A stretch of DNA of 45,710 nt from Nitrospirae bacterium MYbinv3 (GCA_002753395.1 PEAB01000021.1:1-45710); one strand, 5' to 3'; shown: positions 34,154 to 43,645, counted from the stretch's first letter. Translations and numbers: made by a program. Notes: generated by a model from the letters alone, not told the origin.

Positions 34154-35248
34154 CTACTCACCAGTAAATAGGCCTTTTAGCTTATCAGAAAAACTCCTCT
34201 GCACTTCCTCGCCGCTTAGAGTTGCAAGCTCTTCTAAGAGCTCCCGCTGCCTCGGAGTAATTTTCTTTGGTACATCAATATATACCCTAACGATCTGATC
34301 CCCCCTGTTGCCTCCGCCTATGCGGGAAAGCCCCTCGCCCCTTAGCCTGAAGAGATCGGCGGACTGTGTACCTGGGTGTATTTTTATCTTTTCGTTTCCT
34401 TTAAGCGTAGGTACCTCAACCTCTCCCCCAAGGACTGCTGTCGTATAACTGATTGGGATATCGCATATGATGTGCGTACCCTCTCTTTTGAAAAACGGAT
34501 CCTCTGCTACGGAGATAAAAATATACAGGTCACCGGGTGGCCCCCCCAGACTGCCAAGCTCTCCCTCACCGGACATCTTGAGCTTTGTATTGGTATCCAC
34601 GCCCTGAGGTATCTTAACAGTTACTGTGCGAGTCTTTTTTACCTTACCAACCCCTCTGCACTGATTACACGGGTCTTCAATGATGGCGCCTGCCCCGTTA
34701 CATCTGCCACATGTCCTGCTAATAGAGAAGAAGCCCTGCTGGAAGCGTGTTTGTCCCGCCCCATTGCACGCTGGACAAGTAACTGGTTTTTTACCGTCAG
34801 CGCTGCCAGTGCCAGAACACGTTGGACATATCTCGTGTCTTGGAAGGGTTATCGTCTTTTCTGCGCCAAATGCGGCGTCTTTTAGCGATAACTCCATGTC
34901 GTAGCGCAGGTCTGCACCCCTTGCAGGACGCTGCCTGCGTGCGCCGCCCGTTGCGCCCCTGAATATATCGCCAAAGAAGTCATCAAAAATATCACCAAAA
35001 TGGGACGAAAATGGACCATAATCCATACCCGCCGCATCCGCTGTCCCAAACCTGTCGTAGTTTGCGCGCTTATTAGGATCACTGAGACACGAATAGGCCT
35101 CGTTGATCTCCTTAAATTTTTCTTCTGATTCTTTCTCTCCTGCGTTTCTGTCGGGATGATACTTTAGAGCCAGTTGTCTGTAGGCCTTTTTTATCTCCTC
35201 GGGGGTAGCGTTTCTGCTCACCCCCAAGGTCTCGTAGTAATCTTTCAT
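34154..35248 (-). CDS. dnaJ: Molecular chaperone DnaJ (Hsp40)
   Basis: Co-chaperone that delivers unfolded clients to DnaK and stimulates its ATPase. 364 aa. The J domain (1-70) has the essential HPD in [13 protein letters not shown] Gly/Phe region (about 75-110) follows. Four zinc-binding CxxCxGxG motifs are complete: [24 protein letters not shown] and CNQCRGVG. The C-terminal substrate domains finish with the dimerisation region. It lies 30 nt after dnaK. Confidence 0.97.
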   Translation of the reverse strand: MKDYYETLGVSRNATPEEIKKAYRQLALKYHPDRNAGEKESEEKFKEINEAYSCLSDPNKRANYDRFGTADAAGMDYGPFSSHFGDIFDDFFGDIFRGATGGARRQRPARGADLRYDMELSLKDAAFGAEKTITLPRHEICPTCSGTGSADGKKPVTCPACNGAGQTRFQQGFFSISRTCGRCNGAGAIIEDPCNQCRGVGKVKKTRTVTVKIPQGVDTNTKLKMSGEGELGSLGGPPGDLYIFISVAEDPFFKREGTHIICDIPISYTTAVLGGEVEVPTLKGNEKIKIHPGTQSADLFRLRGEGLSRIGGGNRGDQIVRVYIDVPKKITPRQRELLEELATLSGEEVQRSFSDKLKGLFTGE

Positions 35249-35278
35249 AGCTTAAAGTCTTCTACCTCTAAGACCTCA

Positions 35279-37189
35279 TTATTTATGTTTATCTTTATCA
35301 ACGTCTTCAAACTCGGCCTCCACAACGTCTTCTTCAGACTTGGTTTCCTGATGGGTGTCGCCGCCAGTTTTACCCTTTTCAGAGGCATCCTTGTATATAT
35401 GTTCGGCAAACTTGTGAGAAGCCGTTGTTAGCGCCTCTATAGCAGACCTTAGTTCCTGAGGGTCGGAGGTCTTGTCTTTTAGGTCTCTGCACCTTTTGAG
35501 TGCGCTTTCTACATCGTTCTTTTCGGAGTCAGACAGCTTGCTTCCATAATCTTTCAATGATTTTTCCACTGAATAGATCAACGTATCGGCCTCGTTTTTG
35601 GCCTCTGCCAGCTCCTTTTTCCTCTTATCTTCCTCAACGTGCGACTCGGCCTCACGGATCATCTTTTTGATCTCAGAATCTGTCAGACCGCTTGAGGCGG
35701 TTATCCTTATAGACTGCTCCTTACCAGTGCCAAGGTCCTTGGCCGAGACGTGCAGGATACCGTTTGCATCAATGTCAAACGTCACCTCTATCTGGGGTAT
35801 ACCCCTGGGGGCTGGCGGGATGCCAACCAACTCGAAGTTACCCAAGAGCTTGTTGTCAGAGGCCATCTCCCTTTCACCTTGAAATACCTTTATTGTAACC
35901 GCTGGCTGATTGTCGGTGGCCGTTGAAAACGTCTGGGACTTCTTCGTTGGTATCGTTGTGTTTCGCTCAATGAGCTTTGTAAAGATACCGCCTAAGGTCT
36001 CAATGCCTAAGGAAAGCGGTGTTACGTCTAGAAGCAGAACCTCCTTGACGTCCCCCTTTAAGACGGCAGCCTGTATGGCAGCGCCAACTGCTACAACCTC
36101 GTCCGGATTTACCGTCTTGTTAGGCTCCTTATTGAAAAAGCCCTGAACGGTCTGATATACCTTGGGCATCCTTGTAGAGCCGCCCACAAGAAGCACCTCA
36201 TGGATGTCGGAGGTTGCCAATCCGGCATCCTTTAAGGCGAGCTTGCAGGGATCGATGCTGTGCCTTATGAGATCGTCAACCAGTTGTTCAAACTTGGCTC
36301 TGGTGAGCTTTACGAGCAGGTGTTTAGGGCCAGTGGCATCTGCAGTGACAAAAGGCAGGTTTATTTCGGTCTCGGCTGCGCTGGAGAGTTCTATCTTCGC
36401 CCTCTCTGAGGCCTCCTTCAACCTTTGCAGGGCCATCTTGTCCTTCTTTAGGTCTATCCCCTGCTCCTTCTTGAACTCCTCTACCAGCCAGTCCATTATC
36501 CTGATGTCAAAGTCATCCCCGCCGAGGTAAGTGTCTCCATTGGTCGACTTGACCTCTATGACTCCCTCGCCTATTTCAAGGATGGAGATGTCAAACGTAC
36601 CGCCGCCCAGGTCATACACTGCTACCTTTTCTTCCTTCTTCTTATCAATGCCATAGGCCAGTGATGCAGCCGTAGGCTCGTTGATTATTCTCAGTACGTT
36701 TAGGCCAGCGATCTTTTGCCCGTCCTTTGTTGCCTGTCTCTGACTGTCGTCGAAGTATGCCGGCACTGTTATTACTGCCTCTGTGACAGGTTCTCCCAGG
36801 AAATCCTCAGCCGCCTGTTTTAACTTCTGTAATATCATGGCCGATATCTCAGGTGGTGAGTACCTCTTACCTCTGCATTCGACGTGGGCATCACCGTTAG
36901 CGGCCTCAGCTATCTTATAAGGTAATCTCTTTTTAGCATCTTGAACCTCTTTTGTGTCACCCTTCCTTCCCATCAGTCTCTTGACTGAAAAAACCGTGTT
37001 TTCAGGGTTCGTTATTGCCTGTCTTTTAGCTATCTGACCTACAAGTCTTTCACCCTTATCCGTAAAGGCAACAACTGATGGTGTGGTCCTGCTGCCTTCC
37101 TGATTAGGTATAACGACGGGTTCCCCTCCCTGTACGACGGCGACACAAGAGTTCGTTGTTCCGAGGTCAATGCCTATTGCCTTACCCAT
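35279..37189 (-). CDS. dnaK: Molecular chaperone DnaK (Hsp70)
   Basis: ATP-driven Hsp70. 636 aa, usual length. The ATPase domain starts [21 protein letters not shown] and contains the phosphate loops [17 protein letters not shown] and [12 protein letters not shown]. The inter-domain linker is [16 protein letters not shown]. The substrate-binding domain and helical lid follow, and the extreme C-terminus is acidic ([13 protein letters not shown]), matching the EEVD-like bacterial tail. AAGGAGG lies upstream of the ATG. Confidence 0.98.
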   Translation of the reverse strand: MGKAIGIDLGTTNSCVAVVQGGEPVVIPNQEGSRTTPSVVAFTDKGERLVGQIAKRQAITNPENTVFSVKRLMGRKGDTKEVQDAKKRLPYKIAEAANGDAHVECRGKRYSPPEISAMILQKLKQAAEDFLGEPVTEAVITVPAYFDDSQRQATKDGQKIAGLNVLRIINEPTAASLAYGIDKKKEEKVAVYDLGGGTFDISILEIGEGVIEVKSTNGDTYLGGDDFDIRIMDWLVEEFKKEQGIDLKKDKMALQRLKEASERAKIELSSAAETEINLPFVTADATGPKHLLVKLTRAKFEQLVDDLIRHSIDPCKLALKDAGLATSDIHEVLLVGGSTRMPKVYQTVQGFFNKEPNKTVNPDEVVAVGAAIQAAVLKGDVKEVLLLDVTPLSLGIETLGGIFTKLIERNTTIPTKKSQTFSTATDNQPAVTIKVFQGEREMASDNKLLGNFELVGIPPAPRGIPQIEVTFDIDANGILHVSAKDLGTGKEQSIRITASSGLTDSEIKKMIREAESHVEEDKRKKELAEAKNEADTLIYSVEKSLKDYGSKLSDSEKNDVESALKRCRDLKDKTSDPQELRSAIEALTTASHKFAEHIYKDASEKGKTGGDTHQETKSEEDVVEAEFEDVDKDKHK

Positions 37190-37269
37190 TTGCTTCCTCC
37201 TTCTTTATGGCTGGGGTACAGCTCTTTGTATCAAGCCTTTGACCCCTTGCTTTTTACCTTATTAACTTA

Positions 37270-37935
37270 TTAATCTTTTTCAGGCGCTTTTTCAATTTTT
37301 TTAGAGACCTTTACAAGCGAAGCCCTCAGTACCCTGTCCTTGAACAGATATCCTTTTCTGAACTCCTCAAGTACCGTTCGATCTTCTACCTCGGCAGACT
37401 CAGTCTCTGCCATGGCCTCGTGAAAGGCAGGGTCAAAGGCTTTGCCCTTGGCCTCGATCTCGACAAGACCATACCTGCCCATAGCCTTTTTAAACTCTTT
37501 GAGGGTCAACTCCACACCGGTGGATAAGGAGGTGGTTGTAGAGTTTGCAGCGTGGCTTAACGCAGCCTCAAGATTGTCTATAACCGGCAAAAGATCGCTG
37601 ATTAAAGGTTCCATACTAAACTTAAGTATCTCTTCCTTTTCTCTCTGCATCCTTTTCTTATAATTATCGAACTCGGCATAAAGTCTCATGTACTTGTCAT
37701 TTATTTCTGCCATACGTCCCTTTATCATGTCCAATTCAGTCGTCTCTGCTCCACACTGTAGCAGTACGCTATCATCCATTACCTTCTCCGTAGCCCCTTT
37801 AGTCACCTCTACTGACTTCACATCTATAACCTTAACGGTTGTGCCTTCGCTGACTTCTTTTACTTTATCTCCCACACTGTCTTCCTTTGGCTTAATATTA
37901 TCCTTCATATGCTGCTCATCAATATTATTATCCAC
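37270..37935 (-). CDS. grpE: Nucleotide exchange factor GrpE
   Basis: Releases ADP from DnaK. I chose the GTG at 37935 (221 aa) because AAGGAGG lies 5-7 nt upstream; the open frame continues into hrcA without a ribosome site. The N-terminal 80 residues are long and charged (KVKEVSEGTTVKVIDVKSVEV), probably disordered. A long coiled-coil follows (MRLYAEFDNYKKRMQREKEE). The beta-wing C-terminus has AFDPAFHEAMAETES and VLEEFRKGYLFKDRVLRASLVKVSK, typical of GrpE. The hrcA stop is 13 nt before the GTG. Confidence 0.95.
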   Translation of the reverse strand: MDNNIDEQHMKDNIKPKEDSVGDKVKEVSEGTTVKVIDVKSVEVTKGATEKVMDDSVLLQCGAETTELDMIKGRMAEINDKYMRLYAEFDNYKKRMQREKEEILKFSMEPLISDLLPVIDNLEAALSHAANSTTTSLSTGVELTLKEFKKAMGRYGLVEIEAKGKAFDPAFHEAMAETESAEVEDRTVLEEFRKGYLFKDRVLRASLVKVSKKIEKAPEKD

Positions 37936-37948
37936 ACATTCCTCCTTG

Positions 37949-38968
37949 CTATCTACTCTGAAGATGATTGGATAGAAACTTGGCAGAGGTATCAACTATT
38001 GATATAGCTGTGGCGTAGTCCATTCGCTGCGGGCCTATCAGACCAAGCACGCCAAAAGGCCCTCCCTTGTCAAAAAAAGTCGACGCCACAAGGCTTAACT
38101 CCTCAGTGTCAAGAAAGGTATCCGTTCCTATAAAGACCTGCACCCCTTCACTTTCCATCATCTTATCAAGCAGATCTATGATTTTTTGCTTATCGTCAAC
38201 CGTCTTTGTAAGATCCTTTATCTTCTGTATATCGTAGAAATCAGGCAAGTCCATAAGCGAACTAATGCCCGATACAAAGACGTCAAGATTAAACGGATAG
38301 ATCGCATCTTTGCACAGATTGAGCGCCTTTGCAATGAGATCATCTCTCATGGACATATCCTTATAGACGCTGTCCAAGAGCGCCTTGCGGATCTCACCCA
38401 ATGTACAACCCCTAAACTGAGAATTGAGGTAAGACGCCATTGCAGTAAGATCATCCTGTGTTAGCACGTCTTTACTGTCAACTACCTTATGCTTAACGAT
38501 CCCCTCCTCCGTCAAGAGCAAGACGACAATCATATTGTTTTTGAGATTAGAGAAGTCCATTTTTTTCAGAATGCTCTTCTCCATCGTCGTAGACAGCGCT
38601 ACACCAAGATAATGGGAATACTCAGCTAAAGACCTCGTCACGTAATCGATAAGTCCATTGAGGTCGCCCGTAAAGTAAGCATTCTTCTTATAAAGCAAGG
38701 CACGCAGATCTTCGTTAGAAGCAACATTACAGCCAAGCAGCTCTTCCACAAACACCCTGTAACCCTTGTCCGTTGGTCTCCTTCCAGCAGAGACGTGCGG
38801 CTGCCTCAAAAAACCCATCTCTTCCAGGTCTGACATAGCGTTTCTTATAGTTGCTGGGGATACCCCTAGTGCAAACTTCTTGCTTATGTACCTGGAACCC
38901 ACCGGCGCTGCCAGATTTATATAGCTCTCTATAACAGCTATAAGTATCTTTTTTGTTCTTTCATCCAT
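37949..38968 (-). CDS. hrcA: Heat-inducible transcription repressor HrcA
   Basis: Binds CIRCE operators and is kept folded by GroEL, so heat stress titrates it away. 339 aa. The N-terminal winged helix (1-80) has PVGSRYISKKFALGVSPATIRNAMSDLEEMGFL, with QPHVSAGRRPTDKGYRVFV next, both strongly conserved. The GAF-like effector region and C-terminal LIGPQRMDYATAISIVD complete it. It is the first gene of the hrcA-grpE-dnaK-dnaJ-rsmE unit. A perfect CIRCE lies upstream of groES, but I see none upstream of hrcA. Confidence 0.97.
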   Translation of the reverse strand: MDERTKKILIAVIESYINLAAPVGSRYISKKFALGVSPATIRNAMSDLEEMGFLRQPHVSAGRRPTDKGYRVFVEELLGCNVASNEDLRALLYKKNAYFTGDLNGLIDYVTRSLAEYSHYLGVALSTTMEKSILKKMDFSNLKNNMIVVLLLTEEGIVKHKVVDSKDVLTQDDLTAMASYLNSQFRGCTLGEIRKALLDSVYKDMSMRDDLIAKALNLCKDAIYPFNLDVFVSGISSLMDLPDFYDIQKIKDLTKTVDDKQKIIDLLDKMMESEGVQVFIGTDTFLDTEELSLVASTFFDKGGPFGVLGLIGPQRMDYATAISIVDTSAKFLSNHLQSR

Positions 38969-39190
38969 ATAATAGATATAGGTCGCAGATCATAATTTGC
39001 GATTTTCAGCCGTTCGTCCTCAGCTTTCATTTATGCAATTTACCGATGGCCTTATGATTACAGTCATTCTTATATGCTTTTAATCATCATCTTCATCTAA
39101 TCATTCTTATCAGAGTTCGAGCCAATCTATAACCTTTATTAGTGTATTTAAACACCCCTGGGGTAAACCCCGTTTTTATTATTGTATATA

Positions 39191-39219
39191 ATCTAACAAT
39201 AACCACACATTTGTTTCAA
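39191..39219 (-). promoter_or_regulatory. Candidate sigma-70 promoter for the hrcA-grpE-dnaK-dnaJ unit
   Basis: On the minus strand, TTGAAA (39219-39214), 17 nt, TTAGAT (39196-39191). It would give a leader of about 215 nt containing a GGGG-TTTA-CCCC hairpin near 39160-39175. CTTGAAAC also resembles a sigma-32 -35 box, but no CCCC-type -10 follows. The rest of 38969-39342 has no gene, only this region and a partial repeat. Confidence 0.35.
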
Positions 39220-39265
39220 GTCCCCAAAGCATATAATTGACCGTCTGAATTACTGTGCAAAATGA

Positions 39266-39296
39266 GCAGAGTCTGAGGGAGGCTGCGCCTCCCCCT
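39266..39296 (+). repeat. Two-hairpin repeat, partial copy 11
   Basis: Only GTCTGAGGGAGGC, TGC, GCCTCCCCC remains (stem 39277-39293). It lies 47 nt past the groEL stop and may act as its 3' hairpin. Confidence 0.65.
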
Positions 39297-39342
39297 TCTC
39301 TGTCCCTTTTTCTTTTCTGGATGTGTCAGCGTTTGAAAGCTT

Positions 39343-40986
39343 TTAGTACATACCTTCCATGCCGCCCATACCTGGATGTCCACCAGCATGTGGCATCTTA
39401 TCTTCTTTATCCGGCATCTCCGTTATCATCACGGCGGTGGTCAGCATAAGCGCTGAGACCGAGGCTGCATTCTGAAGGGCACACCTGGTGACCTTTGTGG
39501 GGTCAATGATACCGGCCTGCATCATGTCAACAAACACCTCGTTCTGTGCATCAAAACCGTAGTTGACATCGCTTGTGGCCTTTATCTTCTCAACGATTGT
39601 AGCGCTTTCCAGACCAGTGTTGAAGATGATCTGCCTTATAGGCTCTTCAAGGGCCTTTTTCACTATGCTTGCCCCGATCTTGAGGTCTCCCTCGAGCTTG
39701 AGGTCGTCTATGGCGGAGACACACCGTAAGAGGGTTACTCCACCACCAGGCACTATACCTTCCTCAACGGCTGCCCTTGTGGCATGAAGGGCGTCCTCCA
39801 CCCTGGCCTTCTTTTCCTTCATCTCTGTCTCTGTAGCAGAACCAACGTTTATGACTGCCACGCCGCCAACCAATTTGGCAAGCCTTTCCTGGAGCTTCTC
39901 TCTATCGTAATCAGACTTCGTTTCCTCAATCTGTGCCTTTATCTGCTTTACCCTGCCCTGAATCTTGCTGGTATCGCCTGCACCCTCGACAATGGTCGTA
40001 TTGTCCTTGTCAACGGTAACCTTCTTTGTCCTGCCAAGGTCAGTTAGCTTGACGTTTTCGAGCTTCATCCCTAAGTCATCAGAGATAACGGTACCGCCTG
40101 TCAACACTGCGATATCCTCAAGCATTGCCTTTCTTCTCTCGCCAAACCCAGGGGCCTTGACTCCACAAACCTGGAGCGTTCCACGCAGCTTGTTCACCAC
40201 TAGCGTAGCAAGGGCCTCGCCCTCAATGTCCTCAGAAATAATTAACAGCGGCCTGCCCATCTTTGCAATCTGCTCTAGCAGTGGCAGAAGATCCTTCATG
40301 CTTGAAATCTTCTTGTCATGTAACAGCATGTAGGCGTCATCCTGTACACACTCCATCCTCTCGGAATCCGTTACGAAATACGGAGAGATGTACCCTCTGT
40401 CAAACTGCATACCCTCCACAACCTCCAAAGAGGTAACCATGCTCTTGGCCTCTTCAACCGTGATAACACCATCCTTGCCAACCTTGTCCATTGCCTCTGC
40501 GATAAGATCACCAATAGAAGGATCGTTATTTGCCGATATCGTACCTACCTGTGCTATTTCCTTTTTATCGCCAACAGGCTTGCTCATGCTCTTTAACCTG
40601 GTAACAACAGCCTCAACAGCCTTTTCGATACCCCTCTTGAGGTCCATAGCGTTGGCCCCAGCTACAACGTTCTTTATGCCCTCTCTGTAGATGGCATGTC
40701 CTAAGACTGTGGCTGTAGTTGTACCGTCTCCAGCTGTGTCAGAGGTCTTAGACGCTACCTCTTTTAACAACTGAGCGCCCATGTTCTGATAAGGATCCTT
40801 TAGCTCTATCTCCTTGGCCACCGTAACACCATCCTTGGTGATGGTCGGGGAGCCAAACTTTTTGTCGATTATTACATTTCTACCCTTTGGACCAAGTGTA
40901 GCCTTGACAGCATTATTTAAAATAGTTATTCCTTCTAAGATTTCTTTCCTCGCCGTTTCATCAAAGGCTAGTTGCTTTGCAGCCAT
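39343..40986 (-). CDS. groL: Chaperonin GroEL (Hsp60)
   Basis: ATP-dependent folding chamber. 547 aa with intact landmarks: [34 protein letters not shown]-site [26 protein letters not shown], and [18 protein letters not shown]. It ends in [11 protein letters not shown], a short form of the Gly-Gly-Met tail. It overlaps groES by 1 nt at 40986, so translation may be coupled. It is regulated together with groES by the CIRCE at 41289-41315, and GroEL in turn is expected to stabilise HrcA. Confidence 0.98.
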   Translation of the reverse strand: MAAKQLAFDETARKEILEGITILNNAVKATLGPKGRNVIIDKKFGSPTITKDGVTVAKEIELKDPYQNMGAQLLKEVASKTSDTAGDGTTTATVLGHAIYREGIKNVVAGANAMDLKRGIEKAVEAVVTRLKSMSKPVGDKKEIAQVGTISANNDPSIGDLIAEAMDKVGKDGVITVEEAKSMVTSLEVVEGMQFDRGYISPYFVTDSERMECVQDDAYMLLHDKKISSMKDLLPLLEQIAKMGRPLLIISEDIEGEALATLVVNKLRGTLQVCGVKAPGFGERRKAMLEDIAVLTGGTVISDDLGMKLENVKLTDLGRTKKVTVDKDNTTIVEGAGDTSKIQGRVKQIKAQIEETKSDYDREKLQERLAKLVGGVAVINVGSATETEMKEKKARVEDALHATRAAVEEGIVPGGGVTLLRCVSAIDDLKLEGDLKIGASIVKKALEEPIRQIIFNTGLESATIVEKIKATSDVNYGFDAQNEVFVDMMQAGIIDPTKVTRCALQNAASVSALMLTTAVMITEMPDKEDKMPHAGGHPGMGGMEGMY

Positions 40987-41258
40987 TAATTACCTCCCTC
41001 GTTAATAATTCCTAATACATCTTCTTCTTTGATTATAAGGTAGTCAGTGCCATCGACGTTGACCTTTGAACCAGAGTACTTGTCAAACAACACCTCATCA
41101 CCAACCTTCAGCTCCTTTACCTCTGAACCAACCGCTTCAACCTTACCCCTCTGGGGCTTTTCCTTAGCTGTGTCGGGCACATACAACCCACCAGCAGTCT
41201 TTTCCATCTCATCTTTGTAGCTTACAAAAACTCGCTCTTTAAGAGGTTTAAACTTCAT
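40986..41258 (-). CDS. groES: Co-chaperonin GroES (Hsp10)
   Basis: Seven-membered lid for GroEL. 90 aa, slightly shorter than the usual 95-97. [42 protein letters not shown] is followed by [35 protein letters not shown]. The mobile loop that grips GroEL is [10 protein letters not shown], a mild variant of the usual KTAGGIVLPD. AAAGGAG lies upstream of the ATG. It is the first gene of the groES-groEL operon. Confidence 0.98.
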   Translation of the reverse strand: MKFKPLKERVFVSYKDEMEKTAGGLYVPDTAKEKPQRGKVEAVGSEVKELKVGDEVLFDKYSGSKVNVDGTDYLIIKEEDVLGIINEGGN

Positions 41259-41288
41259 AGATATGCTCCTTTCAATTTTTCACAATTG

Positions 41289-41315
41289 TTAGCACTCGTT
41301 GATATTGAGTGCTAA
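41289..41315 (-). promoter_or_regulatory. CIRCE operator for HrcA
   Basis: TTAGCACTC (41289-41297), 9-nt spacer, GAGTGCTAA (41307-41315), an exact match to the CIRCE consensus. It lies 30 nt upstream of the groES ATG, in the 5' leader or over the promoter. It is the binding site for the HrcA repressor encoded at 37949-38968. Confidence 0.97.
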
Positions 41316-41535
41316 CAATAATTTGACACAATCCCACCTCATAGTTCAAGCGCTATTTTCAGCTGAATAGAGATGACAACAACGTATATCTCTGCTTTAA
41401 GTAGTATATCTATCTTTATCACAGTATTTCAAAAGCGTTGGAGAAAAAATAAATAACAAACGGAAAGATAATAAATTTAGGTTAAGAGTAATAGTTCAGC
41501 ATACGATTGAAACATTGTGTATAAACATGCGAAAT

Positions 41536-41597
41536 AATGGGGTCAAGGGAACAAGTTCCCTTGTGGGAGGGTCTAAGGGAGGGCAAAGCCCTCCCTT
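41536..41597 (+). repeat. Two-hairpin dispersed repeat, copy 12
   Basis: Stem 1 is CAAGGGAAC (41544-41552), AA, GTTCCCTTG (41555-41563), a perfect 9-bp stem in which a G-C pair of other copies has become A-T on both sides. Stem 2 is GGGAGGGC, AAA, GCCCTCCC. With copy 13 it fills most of the gap between groES and mlaF. Confidence 0.88.
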
Positions 41598-41624
41598 TTT
41601 TCATCTTCACAACCTTAAGTCAAC

Positions 41625-41660
41625 AGCATTAGGGCTGAGGGGAGGCAGAGCCTACCCTTT
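41625..41660 (+). repeat. Two-hairpin repeat, partial copy 13
   Basis: GGGCTGAGGGGAGGC, AGA, GCCTACCC, a stem with one mismatch. It lies 14 nt before the mlaF stop and after an 18-bp sequence (41614-41631) identical to 126-143. Confidence 0.55.
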
Positions 41661-41673
41661 TATTTCTAAATTC

Positions 41674-42426
41674 CTATATCTCGGTGGGTTGGGTACATTC
41701 CTTCATACCTGAGTGGACGAATTCTCTTACGGCGGGGTTATCCGAGTTTATGAAGTCTGATGGTTTGCCATCCTGCACTATGACACCAGCATGAAGCATC
41801 GCTACCCTGTCGGCTACGTAAAAGATCTCAGGTATCTCGTGACTTATGATTATGCCCGTAAAACCGATCTTACTGTGACACTGCTTTATAAGCATGTGAA
41901 TAGAGTTCTTAAGCACGGGGTCAAGACCGGTCGTCGGCTCGTCGAAGAAGACGATCTGCGGGCTGGTCACAAGGGCGCGCGCAAGGGCGGCCCGCTTCCT
42001 CATCCCGCCGCTTAACTCAGACGGATACTTGTTGTCCACTCCGTTGAGATCTACCTCGGCAAGGGCAGCAGACACTCGCTCCCGGATCTCGCCCTCCGGC
42101 AGTCCATAACGCTCCCGCAACGGAAAGGCGATGTTCTGATACACTGTCAAGGAATCAAACAACGCACCGCTCTGAAAAAGCACCCCAAAACGCTCCCGCA
42201 CCTTGTTCAACTGAGTGAGATTAACCTTAGTTATATCCGTACCATCATATGAGATGCTGCCTGAATCAGGCGTCTGCAGCCCTATGATGTTCTTAAGCAG
42301 CACGCTCTTACCCCCGCCGCTCTTGCCTATTATGGCAATCAGTTCACCGTCATGGATGGTCAGATTAACGCCCTTTAACACCTCCTGACCCTCAAAGACC
42401 TTGCAAACATCGCTTATTATTATCAT
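41674..42426 (-). CDS. mlaF: ABC transporter ATP-binding protein, MlaF type
   Basis: ATPase for a phospholipid (Mla) transporter at the inner membrane. 250 aa. Walker A is GKSGGGKSVLLKNIIG, the Q-loop region is RFGVLFQSGALFDSLTV, the signature is LSGGMRKRAALARAL, and Walker B is IVFFDEPTTGLDP, followed by the switch His in GIIISHEIPE. The GALFDSLTVYQNIAFPLRE stretch is characteristic of MlaF. It starts 3 nt after the mlaE stop. No mlaD, mlaC or mlaB gene is adjacent, so the rest of the transporter is elsewhere. Confidence 0.93.
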   Translation of the reverse strand: MIIISDVCKVFEGQEVLKGVNLTIHDGELIAIIGKSGGGKSVLLKNIIGLQTPDSGSISYDGTDITKVNLTQLNKVRERFGVLFQSGALFDSLTVYQNIAFPLRERYGLPEGEIRERVSAALAEVDLNGVDNKYPSELSGGMRKRAALARALVTSPQIVFFDEPTTGLDPVLKNSIHMLIKQCHSKIGFTGIIISHEIPEIFYVADRVAMLHAGVIVQDGKPSDFINSDNPAVREFVHSGMKECTQPTEI

Positions 42427-42429
42427 TGT

Positions 42430-43227
42430 CTATATAAAGAACGAACCCAAGAGATAGTCCCACAGAAGCACCAACACAGAGGACTGAACAACCGCATCGG
42501 TTGTGGCCTTGCTCACCGCCCTGGCCCCATGCCCCGAGTTGCCATGCCCCACATAAAACCCCTTGTAACAACACACCCACGTCACGATAACGGCAAACGC
42601 TAAAGATTTATAAAAGCCAATCATAATGTCGTCCATCCTCACGTGGTTCTTCATCTCATCAAAGTATACCCCAGAACTTAACCCCAACAGCTCAACCCCA
42701 ACAGCATAACCACCAAATATTCCAACAACATCGAAAATGGCCGTTAACAGAGGAAACGCTATCAGGGCCGCTATGAAATTGGGCACTATTACATACTTAA
42801 AGGGATTTAGGGCCATTACGTAGAGACAGTCGATCTGCTCTGATATCCGCATGATCCCGATCTCCGCAGTCAACGCCGACCCCGCCCTGCCAGTAACCAT
42901 TAAGGCGGCAAACACCGGCCCAAGCTCCCTTATCAGGCTTAGGGCAATCCCCGGACCAAGCAGCGACACCGCACCAAACTTCCTCAATGTGTGAAACAAC
43001 TGGAGCGCCAGCACCATCCCCGCAAACGCCCCCGTCATAAAGATGACAACCAGAGACTTGTAGCCCAAAAACCAAACCTGCTGGATCACAAGCCTCCACT
43101 TGTAGGGCGGTGCAATGGTGTAATATGCGGAGTCAAACAAGAACACACCCATCCTGCCAATATCCCGCAGGAAGGCTAAAAACGCCCCGCCTATTGCCTT
43201 AAATACCCAGATCTTGCCCCCTTTCAT
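42430..43227 (-). CDS. mlaE: MlaE-family ABC transporter permease
   Basis: Membrane subunit pairing with the MlaF ATPase. 265 aa, typical length. About five hydrophobic segments are visible, with YKSLVVIFMTGAFAGMVLALQLFHTLRKFG, LGPVFAALMVTGRAGSALTAEIGIMRISEQIDCLYVMALNP and CCYKGFYVGHGNSGHGARAVSKATTDAVV, all family hallmarks. The ATG at 43227 follows GAGGTG and overlaps the upstream ferredoxin gene by 29 nt, so the three genes ferredoxin-mlaE-mlaF look translationally coupled. Confidence 0.93.
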   Translation of the reverse strand: MKGGKIWVFKAIGGAFLAFLRDIGRMGVFLFDSAYYTIAPPYKWRLVIQQVWFLGYKSLVVIFMTGAFAGMVLALQLFHTLRKFGAVSLLGPGIALSLIRELGPVFAALMVTGRAGSALTAEIGIMRISEQIDCLYVMALNPFKYVIVPNFIAALIAFPLLTAIFDVVGIFGGYAVGVELLGLSSGVYFDEMKNHVRMDDIMIGFYKSLAFAVIVTWVCCYKGFYVGHGNSGHGARAVSKATTDAVVQSSVLVLLWDYLLGSFFI

Positions 43228-43432
43228 CTCGCCACACCTCTATGGCCACCTCTGGACACATCTCTGCACATATGGCACACCCCGTACACTTAGCCATCTC
43301 TGTCACAACAGCAGGGAAATAACCCGTGGCGTTAAACCTGTCGCTTAGCACGATTATCTTTTGAGGGCAGGTAATAACACAAAACTCACATCCCTTACAC
43401 AACTCAACACTAATCTCAATTTTTCCCTTCAT
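43199..43432 (-). CDS. Ferredoxin, 2x[4Fe-4S]
   Basis: 77 aa. Two complete cluster motifs, CKGCEFCVITCP and CTGCAICAEMCP, sit about 40 residues apart in the arrangement of the delta subunits of 2-oxoacid:ferredoxin oxidoreductases (KorD/VorD type). MKGKIEISVELCKGC and GYFPAVVTEMAKCTGCAICAEMCPEVAIEV also match that group. The alpha, beta and gamma subunit genes are not here; instead it overlaps mlaE. It could be a stand-alone electron carrier or a delta subunit separated from its complex. Confidence 0.9.
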   Translation of the reverse strand: MKGKIEISVELCKGCEFCVITCPQKIIVLSDRFNATGYFPAVVTEMAKCTGCAICAEMCPEVAIEVWRDERGQDLGI

Positions 43433-43469
43433 ATAAACTTATAATATGCTTAATCTTAATATCTATACA

Positions 43470-43605
43470 TTTGCACTTTTTTGTAAACCAGCATTTTATA
43501 CAGCTCTTGAAGATAGATTCCCGCTTTAGCGGGAATGACAGCAAATAGCGTTTTGGGCTGTTCTATGTCAATCCTGCATAAGCAGGAATCCAGAAAGTGC
43601 AAAAC
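43470..43605. repeat. Palindromic ATTCCC-type element with short terminal inverted repeats
   Basis: TTTGCACTTT near 43470-43479 is inverted as AAAGTGCAAA near 43596-43605. Inside are ATTCCCGC (43517-43524), TTTA, GCGGGAAT (43529-43536) and TCCTGC, ATAA, GCAGGA. It is the same family as the elements at 28132 and 45404, and has the size and layout of a non-autonomous miniature element. Confidence 0.6.
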
Positions 43606-43645
43606 TATAGTTAATATAAAAATCTTTAAGGGATATAGAATCATC

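Noticed and set aside
35598-36530. Plus-strand frames opposite dnaK
   Set aside because: Antisense shadows of a highly conserved, GC3-biased gene; no independent support.
38969-39342. A second CIRCE upstream of hrcA
   Set aside because: I read both strands and found no TTAGCACTC/GAGTGCTAA pair, even relaxed.
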